Source of the DNA: Patellaria atrata CBS 101060
Lineage: Eukaryota > Ascomycota > Dothideomycetes > Patellariales > Patellariaceae
Assembly (NCBI GenBank): GCA_010093705.1
Contig: MU006090.1
Location: forward strand, 128,056-192,055
Length of the DNA: 64,000 nucleotides
Direction: 5' to 3'
Shown: piece after piece, positions 1-10,985 of the stretch
Layout of the letters: each line of letters starts with the position of its first letter
Position numbering within the stretch: position 1 is the first letter of the stretch
Position numbers and translations under genes: made by a program
Notes under the pieces: model-generated
Told to the model about the DNA's origin: nothing
Database searches by the model: none
The model's input: only the letters and a program-made list of their open reading frames with translations

Positions 1-926
1 TGGAGCTACTGCAAGAATTACCCTATCGAAGGTCTCTTCTGTGACTGTACCAACTCCTGGTCTCGTGTTCATCCAACTAATCTTGATCGTGGGCCCTAAG
101 GGCTTTACTTCGAGGATTCTTGCACACATTCGTGACGTTAACCCCCGAGCGAGCCGTCGTTGTACCACTCCAACTCCGTTAGAGACTGCATAGTGCTGAG
201 CTCGGTGAGTCTTCTTCTTGTAATCAACGATGTCCCTCGCTGGAAAATTTAAAACTGCGCTATGCGGGCATGTCGCAACACTAGACATTAAAGGAAGTAG
301 ATAGTAATTTGTAAAGTGGCTAGGAAGCATAATCCTTTGTAGATACCGCTCGAACGTTTCACATTCCGAGCCTTGGGCAACAGGTTTAGGAGTAACATAA
401 AAACAGCAAAAGGTGAACCATGCGTACCACACCAGCAGGTACAGGATCTCGAAAATATGTTCAATCGTGCTCATCCCCTCTGGTTTGATAGGCGGCAATC
501 GATGATTATTTGACGAATGTACAAAATAAGGTACCGCTTCGTTTTGTTTCGACGCTCCATCCGATTGTGTGACAATTTTTGAAAAGGTGAAGAGAAAGGG
601 TTTCTGGTGATACGGGACTTGAAGATGGTCGTACATCGCTTTCAAATTCTGATAGAAACCACCGGCGAAAGCACGCATTGGAAGATCCACACGCTCATGA
701 CCATCGCCGCGGCGATTTGGTACGGAGAGGGAAGCAGCGTCTAAGGAAAAGTCGTTGCCCTAAACTTGGTCAGAAGAGCGAGACGGAAAGAAAGATAAGA
801 CAATACCTCTTCGAATAAGGTTACCGCATACCGCTGCTTCTTGTCGCGCTGTAGAAGGTACGCGGTGACCAATCCCGCCATTCCTGAGCCTACAACGGCA
901 ATGCGCAAACGACGAATGTCCTCCAT
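1..926 (-). CDS. FAD-dependent amine-oxidase-like oxidoreductase (partial)
   Basis: The start is the ATG at 926. Exons are 807..926 and 1..759, joined across a 47-bp GT-AG intron, and the reading frame stays open to the window edge, so about 293 N-terminal residues are present and the C-terminus is missing. Residues 8-20 carry a dinucleotide-binding GxGxxG loop (VVGSGMAG) followed by a helix and the acidic end VTLFEE that binds the FAD ribose. The rest resembles the NAD(P)/FAD-binding proteins of the flavin amine oxidase superfamily (COG2907 type), with a hydrophobic segment near the middle. The substrate cannot be told from sequence. It is head-to-head with a flavin monooxygenase, sharing a 509-bp promoter region, so co-expression is possible but is an inference. 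Confidence 0.8.
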
Positions 927-1435
927 GCTGTAGAGGCAAGTATGGAATTTACTGAAGGAATCTTTCCTGAAGATATTACTGTTCTGTGCAGCGCATTGTG
1001 GGGAAAGGCCGAGTATAACGGAGAGAATACAGTTAGTTAATTATTCTGAAGCTCTGACATCAATTCAGTAAGGAAATAATATCCAAAGCTAGAATGTAAA
1101 GGAGACAATTGACACCGTATACCGTAGCCCCGATCAGGTATGGGGTTTTTGGGCTGACATCATGAACACGCGCGCGTGCTCGGCGAAACAGCTTACCTTA
1201 GATTTGGAACTAGGACTAATTCAGACGTCATATACTGTACCGAAATATATATTTGAAATGATTAATCGAAATGTTGTTGGAACGGGATGTTACCTTATAC
1301 TTACCATCTTTAACGACTATCACCATGAGCATCAAACGTTTAGGTCTATAAAAAGGGTCTTCCAAGCTGTCAGAAGTCTAGTTCTAGATTAGACCCAGAG
1401 ATAGTCGCCGGTTGAGCACCGTCAGCCCCGTCAAG
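927..1435. other. Shared divergent promoter region of two flavoenzymes
   Basis: This lies between the start codons of the amine-oxidase-like gene (leftward) and the FMO-like gene (rightward). A small open frame at 1162-1392 has no recognisable domain and reads through the TATA region, so I treat it as chance. The clearest element is a TATA box on the rightward side. Confidence 0.6.
1347..1355 (+). promoter_or_regulatory. TATA box of the FMO-like gene
   Basis: The sequence TATAAAAAG lies about 85 bp upstream of the ATG at 1436, a usual distance for a fungal TATA element with a short leader. No matching element is obvious for the leftward gene. Confidence 0.5.
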
Positions 1436-3394
1436 ATGATCAGAGTCGCGATTATTGGAGCAGGGTACGGGCATCCCCCCAAGGTCCGGAATTTGAGTAG
1501 TTCGTTGCTGAAAACCATTTTGCGTATAGCCCAGCCGGCTTGGTTACCTTGAAGACCATTTTGGAAGCTTCAACCTCGGAGAGACCAATAGAAGCGTGCT
1601 TGTTTGAAGCGTACGTTTTCCAGTACCTTATGCTCAACCTCATCAATTACTAATCATTTGACAGTGAGGATGGCATCGGAGGCACTTTCAATTACCGTTC
1701 GTATGAGAACGCTGAGCTCGTAAGCTCGAAGCAGTTGACAGCGTTCTCTGATCACCGCTTCTCGTTGGAAACTTCGGACCACGTCTCTTTACCTCAGTAT
1801 GTCCACTATCTTCAATCGTACGTTGAACGGTTTGATCTCAATGCACATATCAAGCTTGGTTGTCGAGTGACCGGGATCACGCCTCTTGATTCTAAGCAGA
1901 AGTGGAAGCATCGTGTAGCATACAGGACGAAAGACCAAGCAGATCATGCCTTTGAATGCTCTCACGTTGCTATCTGCACTGGACTTCACGTCGACCCTAA
2001 TATCCCAACCATTCCGGGCATTGAATACGTGCCAGAGGCATATCACTCCTCAAATTATAAGAACAGATCTCAGCTTACCGGTCGAGATATTCTCATCTTG
2101 GGCTGTGGGGAGACTGCAATGGGTAAGTGATTCCACTCGCCTTTGTCCCTTAAAATATTGATATCATTGTCAGACATTGCGTATGAGTCTATCAAAGCAA
2201 ATGCGTCTTCCGTTACTATGTGTTATCGAACGGGTTTCCTGTCGTTTCCCAAGGCATTGAGTCGATTTCAGGTCTTCGGGAAACAATTCAAAGGTGGTCT
2301 CCCAATTGACGGGCTAATTACTAATCTCTTCGAAACCGCGTATGTCCATCGAGCTATTGCCCAAAGCCGATTGCGCTGGTTTGTGTCAGATTATGTCATC
2401 AAGCGTGTCTTGTGGTTCTTGACAGGCACTCACGCGGGAATGAATCAACACATCGGAGCATTGCCTAAAGAGAGACTAGGGAGGGCGTATGTTTTTTTGA
2501 ATAAAAGTAACAAGGCAATGCCGTATCTAAACCGACCATACCAGGAGAACAACAGATTCTTGGACTTTCTGGGCAATAAGTATATTGACCCGCCAGAAGA
2601 TGCAAACTCGGAGAGATGGGTCGACACATGTTCATTTCCATCCTTCATAGATCCCTCTGGACAAGTAACATTCGAACCAAGGCCAGATAGAAAGGATTGG
2701 CACAGAATGAAGAATAAGGTAGTCAAACCGACAACTGTTATTTACTGCACAGGGTAAAAGAGCTCCGCTTGCTGTCGTATAGATAAATGCCTAACGTCAA
2801 TGCAGATATAAGCAAGACTTCGACTGGCTGCATCCATCGTACCCAAATGCTGGTCAGGCGAGCGTTCGCAATATCGTCAACGCCTCGCACCCCGACATTG
2901 CCTTTATAGGATTTGTTAGGCCGGGTGTGGGTGCTATTCCCCCTATTACTGAACAACAGGCCATGTGGTGGACTGCTCTTATATTGGGGCGCATGGCCAT
3001 ACCTCGTGATCCTCCGCACTACCATCTTTTATCAGCAAAGGAGTCGAGGATCCAATATGGTGTTGACCACAGCGCCTACATGAGCACGCTTGCCCGCGAC
3101 TTTGGCGGAGCACCCGGACTATTGCAGCTCTGGAAACGTCATGGCTTTCGAGTCCTCCTCACATATTGTTTCGGGGCTTCGTTCGTGACCTTCTATCGGT
3201 TAACGGGCCCCTTTGAGAGTCCAGACGCTCCCAAAGTTGCTTCTAGTGAGCTGGCTGAGACGATCATAAGAAGAGGCATCATTGGTAACATTCTCTTTGG
3301 ACTCATTCCGATGCTGTTTTATGGCGTTATCAATGCTGTGGTGTATATTCTAGACATGTGTGGACTGATTCCAGCGGAACCGCAAATGCAGTGA
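1436..3394 (+). CDS. Flavin-containing monooxygenase-like protein
   Basis: Five exons (1436..1464, 1530..1610, 1665..2122, 2174..2753, 2806..3394) join in frame to 578 residues. The first FAD-binding loop GAGPAG is at residues 8-13 and is split by intron 1. A second Rossmann loop, LGCGETAM, lies near residue 185, the expected NADPH-binding site. Between them HSSNYKNR matches the HSxxY part of the FMO signature. Family members use FAD, NADPH and O2 to oxygenate nitrogen, sulfur or carbon centres. Two hydrophobic segments near residues 498-518 and 541-570 suggest a C-terminal membrane anchor, as in microsomal FMOs. A Baeyer-Villiger specificity cannot be excluded. The gene is paired divergently with an FAD oxidoreductase. 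Confidence 0.88.
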
Positions 3395-4350
3395 AGTCTC
3401 TCCTTAGTTCTCAATATCCTTCTGTTGTCTCTTGACTGGAGACATGAAATCGCGTACTCCACCTACTTTCAACAATCCAAGTGGTCTTCATGGTCAAGTT
3501 CAACGTCAAGTTAACGCGGAGCCTGAAAGCAGAACCTTTTTGCCCTTTTCCTGTCCAATTTTGTGCATATGTCTGGGCTACGAGAAGCTTCCCCGTCGCA
3601 AAGTAAAGTCGTTGACAAAACCCCACGATAGCTGTGGGGTATATTGTCAGTTCATTAAGTATAGATGCCAGGGATGTTCTTCAGCGCTTAGCTATTCGGC
3701 TCATACATTCATCACGTAAGATATACGAAGTTCCAATGGATATCGAATCATAGCCTTGAAGTTTGGATTCTACAGATCACTGGGTCTGGGCATATGATCG
3801 GGCCCCAAGTACCTCTTATAGCTTACCAGAAACAGTTGTCCATTTATTATATGTTAGGCTCATGGATTGCACCTGTTCTCGGTTCGCACATAGTACTTTC
3901 CACCTACTTAGGGCTAATATTTCCTCTAGGCCAGGATAGCTATATACATATACGAAACCCGTCCAATCAGAGGCCACCGAAGGTGCTTATATAGACAACA
4001 GCTGCACTTATGTCTGTATAATTATATTAGCATTCTGTACTTGCATATCCGCGCCGACTCGGCCTACACGGAGCTTGAGATCCCAAATCGTGGTCCTTAG
4101 GGGTATAAGTATTAATCTCGACAGCCCCGAGGATATTGGAGACTCGAACCGAAGAGCCCGAGTGTAACATGGAGTGGTGTTTGACAAGCTTCCCCTCATA
4201 CTATACTTGGGCGGGTAAAGTACACTATAGAGGTACACCATGAAAACATGCAAAAGATAGAGGGAATAAATAGGTGGATGGCTTCGTTGAACAGTTATTC
4301 GAGAGAATCACACGGCGATATCTTTAGAATACCGTTCATTCACCTTCGCA
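3395..4350. other. Intergenic region, AT-rich, no gene seen
   Basis: It holds the 3' flank of the FMO-like gene and the promoter of the AA9 gene. Short open frames on both strands have no recognisable domains. An AATAAATA stretch near 4265-4272, about 80 bp before the AA9 start, is a possible weak TATA element. Confidence 0.5.
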
Positions 4351-5367
4351 ATGCTCCTTAAGGCTTTCTCAATCGCGGCTTCCCTGACCTTGGAAGCCTC
4401 CGCTCATGGAGGTATATCAAGGTACTTCATTGAAGGCAAAGAGTATCCTGGGTGAGTAATATTCGTCATCCATTACCTGAAGCAAGTATCCCAACCCTCT
4501 AACCTAACTCCAGCAATGTCCCCTATGCCGCTGCTGCCACGCAACAGAACACTATCCAACGACGCTGGTGGCCTGATCCGATATACGATATCAAGCACCC
4601 TTCCATGACCTGCAACCGAAATTCAGATCCTGGAACCAGCTTCCCGAGCCTACACGCGCCCATCGCCGCCGGCGGCAATATCACCGTCGACTACTCACGC
4701 CAGCTGGACTGCTTCGACCTCGGCCCCGGTGGCAACACCACGGCATGCCTTGGATACCAGAATTCTTGGGTTCATTGTAAAGGAGGCATCGTAGCATACA
4801 TTGCCGCCTGCAACGGGCCATGCGAGGATTTCGATGGCAAGGGAAAAGTATGGTTTAAGATCTATGAAGGGGGTTTGCTACCAGGGGGGAAGGTGGGGAG
4901 CTGCGACTGGGAGCAGCCTGATGCGACGCATTATGGCTGGGAAACGCCGGAGGGCAAGGTTTTACCCGGTTGGACGGTCAAGATTCCAGAGAACCTCAGG
5001 CCGGGGAATTATTTGATCAGGCACGAGATCATGATGATTGAATTGTCCCCGATACAAATGTATCCGAACTGTGCGAATTTGAGGGTTGAGGGGACTGGAG
5101 ATGCTTTCCCGGGTGAGGAGTATCTGGTTGAATTTCCGGGGGCTTATGAGTTGACCGGTGAGTACCTTTCTCTTATCGTGCGTGCTTTGTAGGGAACGTG
5201 TGTGCTAATGGGATTGTAGATCCGGGTATTGCGATTGCAGGAACCGTCTATTATCCCGAGTCAAGAGATCTCACGGTAAGCCGGGTTCCGTACCTTTATG
5301 ATAGACTATGAGACTAATCGAGGGGTAGAACTACACTATCCCGGGCCCGAAGGTATGGCAAGGATAG
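4351..5367 (+). CDS. AA9 lytic polysaccharide monooxygenase (GH61 type)
   Basis: Four exons (4351..4451, 4514..5157, 5220..5275, 5329..5367) give 279 residues. An 18-residue signal peptide ends SA before His19, which becomes the N-terminal copper-binding histidine of the mature enzyme. Typical AA9 landmarks follow: MTCNRNSDPG, VWFKIYEGG, the second-sphere RHEI, QMYPNCANL with the axial tyrosine, and the C-terminal IPGPKVWQG. AA9 enzymes are secreted copper monooxygenases that cleave cellulose or other beta-glucans oxidatively. The second copper histidine, usually in an H-x-G-P motif, reads HCKGG here, so the histidine (residue 121) sits one position early and a cysteine takes its place. No carbohydrate-binding module or GPI tail is seen. 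Confidence 0.93.
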
Positions 5368-5662
5368 GAAGAGTTACGGAATAGGCTATTTTTGAAAAGG
5401 AGCAATGTTTCGCACGGGTCATTACGAAGATCTTCAATAACAATGAACTTAGCAATTCGATTCAACCTTGGGAACGTACATGATATCATACAACACAGTC
5501 CATTTAAACTCATCCCAGTGCCTTGAAATGACCCTCATTACAATGGCAAATGATAATCCCAATAACGCGTTTGCCAACGAACTTTCCCTCTGTGACATAA
5601 TTGCTCAATGCGCCAGCCCTCCACTCGATAGGAATAGTGTTATACAAGAATGTGTAAAATGG

Positions 5663-8600
5663 TTATGCGTTTACCATTAGCATGTCAGCCTCGACATCTT
5701 CTCCTTCAGCATCGATGTCGTCATCCGGTTCACCTTCCGCGTCTGCGTCGGCCTCACCATCGGCATCCGTATCCGCATCACCATCAGCGTTCGCATCTCC
5801 ATTAGCATCTTCATCGGCAACTTCTTTCTCTGCTGATTCGCCAATTATTTTTCCCTTGCCGTTAGTTTTGGTCGGACTCTTCTCCTCATCCTTGATCTCC
5901 CCATTTTCTTTTGGAAAGTCAATACCATGGACAACTTCACCTAGCTTGCTTCTAGTACGTCGTACACTGGCGTTAGCTGTCGGAATAGGAATGGGACTGT
6001 CGTTCATGACACCGAGACCAAGATTACTGGTGGATCTTCTTAGCGGTGTAGACGTTTTGCGTCTGGTGCCAAATGGGCGTGTTGAAGGCCGCTTCTTTGC
6101 AGAGTTGCCAGGAATGGGCGGGAAGACCTCAAAGCGGAACGCGGGTATAGAAATTTGTGAAGGGAGTGCAGAGTAGCTGTTACCGTTTGGAGTTGATGGA
6201 CCAGAATGATGGGCGGGATGTATTGGGATCGTGGACTTCGGATGTGAAGTTGACTTAACAAGAAGGTCTGTGTTCTTGATACCTAGCATTTCATCCGTTG
6301 GTGATGGTGTTGAGTCCGCATTTTGTGAACCCGATTGGTCTCCATTTGTAGTTGCATTTTCTAGTTGCACGCCTTCTTCGGCGACAGCCTTAGGAGCTCC
6401 ACAATCCTCGCCTTCGCCCTCCCGAGGAGCGATTGTCTGTAGAGCCATACCCTCTTCGTAATGGGATAAATTGTTCCGACCCATGACATATGGTACCCAC
6501 ACGAGAGCGTCGGGATTTATTTTTCGAATCTTCTTCTTCTCGTAATCTGCAATATACTGCCGATAATACGGCAAGTCAAGACGTAGTGCATACGTTTTAG
6601 TAACTGGATCCCGAACTAGAGCACGTAAGCCTTCGAGACCAGATACAATATCATCTGGAGTCATGCCAGTTTGTTCGGAGATCCGAGAAATGCTTATGGG
6701 ATCTTTCTGGCCCACCAGTTGCTTACAAAGAATGAGACGCCAGTAACTTCGATAAGAGACTAGGCCCATATCAGAAAGTGGTTTTTCTGGTGACCCGGTT
6801 TTCTTTTCTACTCTGGTAAGGAGATAGGAGAATTCAATGAGCATATGGCCATAACCTTTGCGTTGGCTGATGGGCAGCACAAGGATACACGAGACGTTAT
6901 TCAGTGAGCTCGGCCTCTTTTCTTTCGAAAAATAACCCAGGAAATGACAGCCATACTCATCTCGCTCGGTCATAACATAGAATAAGAATGGTTCCACGTC
7001 GTAGTAGAGAGTTTTCGATCCAAGGAAGAGCTTCGCTAGGAGACAGAGATTCTGACAATATACCGGATTCTTTCGACCGTCGACTTCGAAAAAGGAGATC
7101 TCAGTATCACGATATATCTCATCGCCCGGCGGATGACGAGCAGGACATTTTAGCTGGAGATAGGTTAGCAGAGAGAAGAAGGGACGAGAGTATCCTTGGT
7201 TCCTTTACCTTGTGCCTCCATGCGACATAGTCAGAGTTCATATATTTTAGACAAAACTCGCAGATATAGAGAAGCTTATTCCGACTGTACTCTTCCGGAT
7301 ACGGCGCAGCATGCCATGTGTCAATCATCTTTTCACCAAATATTATTGACTTGATCTTGCTAGGGTTGCCGGAGTGTTTGTTCGCTTTAGTGGTCTCCAG
7401 GACGCCATTCGCCAGGGTTGTTTTTTGTTTCCAGTCCTCTTCTGCCTTTAGACGAGCATCTTCGAATCGTTTTCGATCTATTGCCTGGGGAAATGTCTTT
7501 GATGTATCCGCATCTGCCTCGGAGAGAATACCACCATATGGTTTTGATTTGCTTTCATCATGTTCCCGGTCGTGAAACGCGTAGAACGGTATGAAATTAG
7601 TAGATTGTATGGCAGGGTAATGGGAGACCTCGGGTTCCATCTGCGCTACCTGTATTTTCCGAGATCGATCTCGTACCCTGAACGACTTCTTCTTCGGTCG
7701 CGAAGCCAAAATCTGGGCAAGTCTGGTTTTGTCCACTCGGAACGCCATAACCAAAACACCACCTTCAACATCGACTACCCGTGCCGGGGGATATTCAATT
7801 TTTTTGTTTCGTCTAGGGCGAGATGAACGGACTCGTGATGAGGCATCCTGATCTGATAGTGAGTCACGTGCCCCGTCAGTGAAATGCTTCTCTGATGGAG
7901 CTATGTTAATTACAGATCCACGGCCACTGGTACGGTTTTCATCTTCGGATGCAGAACTAGATTCTTCTGAGGGCCTCCTTCTTTTCCTACTAGATCGTAC
8001 AACCGGTCGTGGCTCGGCTTCGTCACTTGATGCCTTCCTCTTCCGCAAGGAACGCGAACCGTCCATAGGGTCATCGTCAAGAATAAGTTTGTTGAAGACA
8101 GAGTGGGAATCTGGTTTTATGACACCCCTATTCGCTGGAAGAAGATCCCTAGCTATCTTAGGAGCAGACGATCTACGGTTTGACATGGAGCCATCAGATC
8201 GTCTTGTATCTTCTTCCAACCCATTCTTTACACAGTCAACGCATCGCCACCGTTCAGGATCTATCAGGTTCGAATTAGAACTAGTTTGTTCTGAAATATT
8301 GGTGTTAAGGGACCTTGAGGCCTTACCTTCTTCGGTGCTAAGTGATTTAGCGTTGCGGGCACATTGCCGATGAGCTGCAGGAACAAAAAATAGTCAGCGA
8401 ACCATGCACCTTGTCAATATAAATTCCGCAAACCCACCATTATCCCCACACACTGCGCAGGAAAGATATTCTTCAAAATCTTCACTAGGATCGTGTTCCT
8501 CGTCTTGGCCACAGAAACTGTATAAATTTAGCGTTTGCATCTCGCCGATATCTGAATGGAAATACATACATGCACCTGTTTGGGTCAGATATCTCTACTT

Positions 8601-9012
8601 CGGCCTCTCCACCAGCGTCACTCTCTCCCTCCCATTCATTCTCTGCATCTGATCCGGTTTCGCTACCATCAGAATCACCCCCACTATCGCTGTCTTTCGC
8701 ATCTGAGGAGGAGTCAACCATTGCGTCTTCATCTCCGTCTTCCGAGCTAGTATCAGCATTAGCAATCTTGACAGCACCGACAGCTTCTGCGTTATGTTCC
8801 TCGTCTTCGTCTTCCTCATCTTCATCTTCTACCTCCTCCCCTTCGGCATCGACATCTGAACCAATGGACTCTGCTCCATTTATGTCCTGCTTTATTTCTG
8901 GAAGAAGCTCATCCAGGTCAAAGCCATCTTCCTCGTGTTCAGCATCTATGTCGCTGTCCTCGGCGTGCTCATTTATGTTGTGACTTATAGGTCTGCTAGG
9001 CTCACTGGCCAT
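5663..9012 (-). CDS. sas3: MYST-family histone acetyltransferase, Sas3-like
   Basis: Exons 8576..9012, 8438..8517, 7209..8374 and 5663..7153 give 1057 residues. Residues 1-145 are strongly acidic. A cysteine/histidine cluster (CGQDEE, CAVCGDNAHRQC, WRCVDC) follows at about 148-215 and resembles the N-terminal zinc region of Sas3/MOZ-type enzymes. A C2HC finger (CEFCLKYM to HKLKCPARHPPG) opens the MYST domain near residue 530. The catalytic cysteine is in NVSCILVLP, the acetyl-CoA loop is QRKGYG and the catalytic glutamate is in SPEKPLS. The C-terminus is low-complexity and ends in Asp-Ala-Glu-Gly repeats. Sas3 is the NuA3 enzyme acetylating H3 K14/K23. The frame is also open upstream to 9120, but without an ATG; the ATG at 9012 is chosen. 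Confidence 0.92.
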
Positions 9013-9612
9013 AGCATAGGACACTACCGTCGCCAGTTTGGAGGTAAAGTACTCCAGCGTTGCTTGATGTATCCACTCTTGAGATTGTAGTTGTAGATTT
9101 GGCCAATGCAGGCCACTCAACCGTTTGTCATGTATGCCGAGGATCGTCGTTAAAAGATGAGAGGATTAGACGGAAACCACGTTGACAGGTCTTTTCTTCT
9201 TACACAAAGTTTTGAGGGTCGCACAATGTGTTAAAAGTGATTATGATCCTTAGAGACGGACAGCGAAAAAGGGTTGAGTTTCGAGGGCGGCGTGGGATGG
9301 TTGTCGTCGCGATGAGTCCTACGCGGGAATACCGTCGATACCGGCGCGTCGTCGAAGATATTCACGATTTGATCGATCCTTTGGTATCCTCCGATACCGC
9401 TAAGCTATATGTGATTGTCTGTCAGTCCGTTGGTGAATTTAGATGCGTTGTTCTGTTCTACTATGAGATGGGAGGTCTCCTCGTTGCCAAGATGGAGGTC
9501 GAAGCGTTGCACCTCACTTCAACCACCCCCGATACACAGACCTCAATGAAACGGCAACATATCCACCTCCTCCACACAATTCCCAGATAAACAGCGCCTC
9601 GAAGCGTCCACG
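9013..9612. other. Bidirectional promoter, sas3 / NDUFA1
   Basis: Head-to-head spacer between the acetyltransferase and the complex I subunit gene. An open frame at 9228-9590 begins with GTG rather than ATG, has no domain and would be leader sequence of the NDUFA1 transcript. No clear TATA box is seen on either side. Confidence 0.5.
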
Positions 9613-10073
9613 ATGGGTGTACCTTTTGAGGCCTTGCTCCCTTATGGAATCATTGTCGGCGTACGTTGATTACCTAGCCATGATCTTGATTAGACTGACC
9701 ATCTTGCTCTGTTAGCTGTTCACATTCACTGGTGTGACTCTTGGTAAACTCAGACGCATGCAGAATGGAGGCAAGACGGCAAGACACTCGATTGATCAGT
9801 GGGATAGGGTGAATTTCATTCCCGTCTAAGCACTCGTACATGCTAACACTTCATAGCAAAGTACGGACTAATCCGCTTAGAAACGGAAGACATATATTAA
9901 CATTAACCAGTGATGGACCGCGACCGAAGAATAACTGGATATCTAAGAGGACAATCGGACAGACCTGAGGCACCACCAGGGTTTGAGGTCAACAGTCCAT
10001 GGAGAGTACGTGCCCTCGAATTCTACAACAATTACGAACTGACAATGTGCAGTTAGAGAAACGCTTTACATAG
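9613..10073 (+). CDS. NADH:ubiquinone oxidoreductase subunit NDUFA1 (MWFE)
   Basis: This 86-residue inner-membrane subunit of mitochondrial complex I is spread over five exons: 9613..9660, 9716..9808, 9857..9860, 9911..10005 and 10053..10073. The N-terminus MGVPFEALLPYGIIVG is the single membrane segment. DQWDRQMMDRDRRITGYLRG, GFEVNSPWR and the end LEKRFT match fungal family members. The third exon is only four bases (CAAA). It is flanked by AG and GTACGG, with a CTAAC branch site just upstream, and restores Gln-Met at the family's conserved DRQMMDRDRR. Skipping it places TGA directly after Asp-Arg, so it seems essential. All joins keep frame. Confidence 0.9.
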
Positions 10074-10162
10074 ACTTTGCGAGCAATTGAAATCCGGATG
10101 CTCTATTTCAGCTCTTAATTTCTGTTGCTAATCCAGTAATTTCTGATTGAGTGAACTCGATA

Positions 10163-10985
10163 TCAAAATGGTGTCTCAGAACTTTGATTCACCGTTCTTC
10201 TGAGCCTAACTGTTCCTCCTTCTCCAACTCCCCATTTCTCTTCCCATATGATCTCATCATCCATTACTGTCACTATTTTGGTAATCTTTGCATTTTCATT
10301 CATAATAAACATCATGCAGATGACATATTGAGTGAGGAAGCTACTTGAATGGGTGCTGGTGCTGTAGTTCATCATTTCATAGCCTCTGCTCCATAACTCA
10401 GTCTCCGTGAAGCATTATTGTTCAAAGAAATCTTTAATTTTCTCGCGGAATTGCGATGCCCATAGCCTCTGGCTTGGATCGGTAAGCACGTTGATATCCT
10501 TAGAAACAATACGACCTGTGGCAGGGATTCCGGTAGATTTGTAGTTGTAATCATGAATAACGGGAAAGGGGTTTGTCAGGTTGTTCATGCCGAAACCAAC
10601 ATCGATCAAGTATCTGGTGGTATGTACTTTAACCGTTTACCATATGGCTCATATTCAATGCCAGAGTGGCTCCGTCCTTCGATTTTTGAAACAGACATAC
10701 CAGCCAGTGTCCTCTTTCTGGTCAACTCGTGCACTGGGCATGGTATACAGTGTATTTCAATGACTTCAGCAACAGATAGAAGAGGATGTTGTTGTCCATG
10801 CAATAATCGCCTCTTCCTTTGGTGTCAACAATTTTATCGAACAGAGAGCTAAGGTCAAGGCTGATAACTTAGTCGGAGTCATAGGATATCGCAGCGCAGT
10901 CGATGTGTCTACTTTGGAAACCTGGAATACCCTCTCGTTAGGTGGGAGATTGAGCCTGTCGAAGTACCGCTCTATTTGCTATTTT
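10163..10985 (-). pseudogene. Arylamine N-acetyltransferase pseudogene
   Basis: Pieces of a NAT enzyme lie in the right order but in different frames. They are QIERYFDRLNLPP (near 10978), LFDKIVDTKGRGDYCMDNN (about 10840, holding the catalytic cysteine), MSHMVN (about 10650), TTRYLIDVGFG (10618, with the catalytic aspartate) and, at the C-terminus, CFTETE and MNYSTSTHSSSF. At least two frameshifts (between 10978 and 10859, and between 10640 and 10618) break the frame. So do stop codons after HAQCTS, after MVNG and just before CFTETE, where both flanks align with the family. The initiator ATG is not evident. Intact fungal NATs are about 300 residues and detoxify arylamines such as benzoxazinone breakdown products. 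Conserved residues are still legible, which suggests fairly recent loss. Confidence 0.82.

Noticed and set aside
4135-4160. GGTTCGAGTC on the minus strand resembling a tRNA T-arm
   Set aside because: The bases flanking the loop do not form a T stem, and no acceptor, D or anticodon arm can be drawn around it.
5682-6176. Ser-rich plus-strand open frame over the acetyltransferase 3' end
   Set aside because: It is the antisense shadow of the Asp/Ala/Glu/Gly repeat tail of the MYST protein.
8570-8983. Ser-rich plus-strand open frame over the acetyltransferase 5' exon
   Set aside because: Antisense of a Glu/Asp/Ser-rich coding stretch; poly-Ser is the expected shadow.
9013-9120. Longer N-terminus for the MYST acetyltransferase
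   Set aside because: The extra 36 codons begin with TTG, not ATG; the first ATG is at 9012.
9228-9590. 120-codon open frame before NDUFA1
   Set aside because: It opens with GTG, has no domain and lies where the NDUFA1 leader should be.
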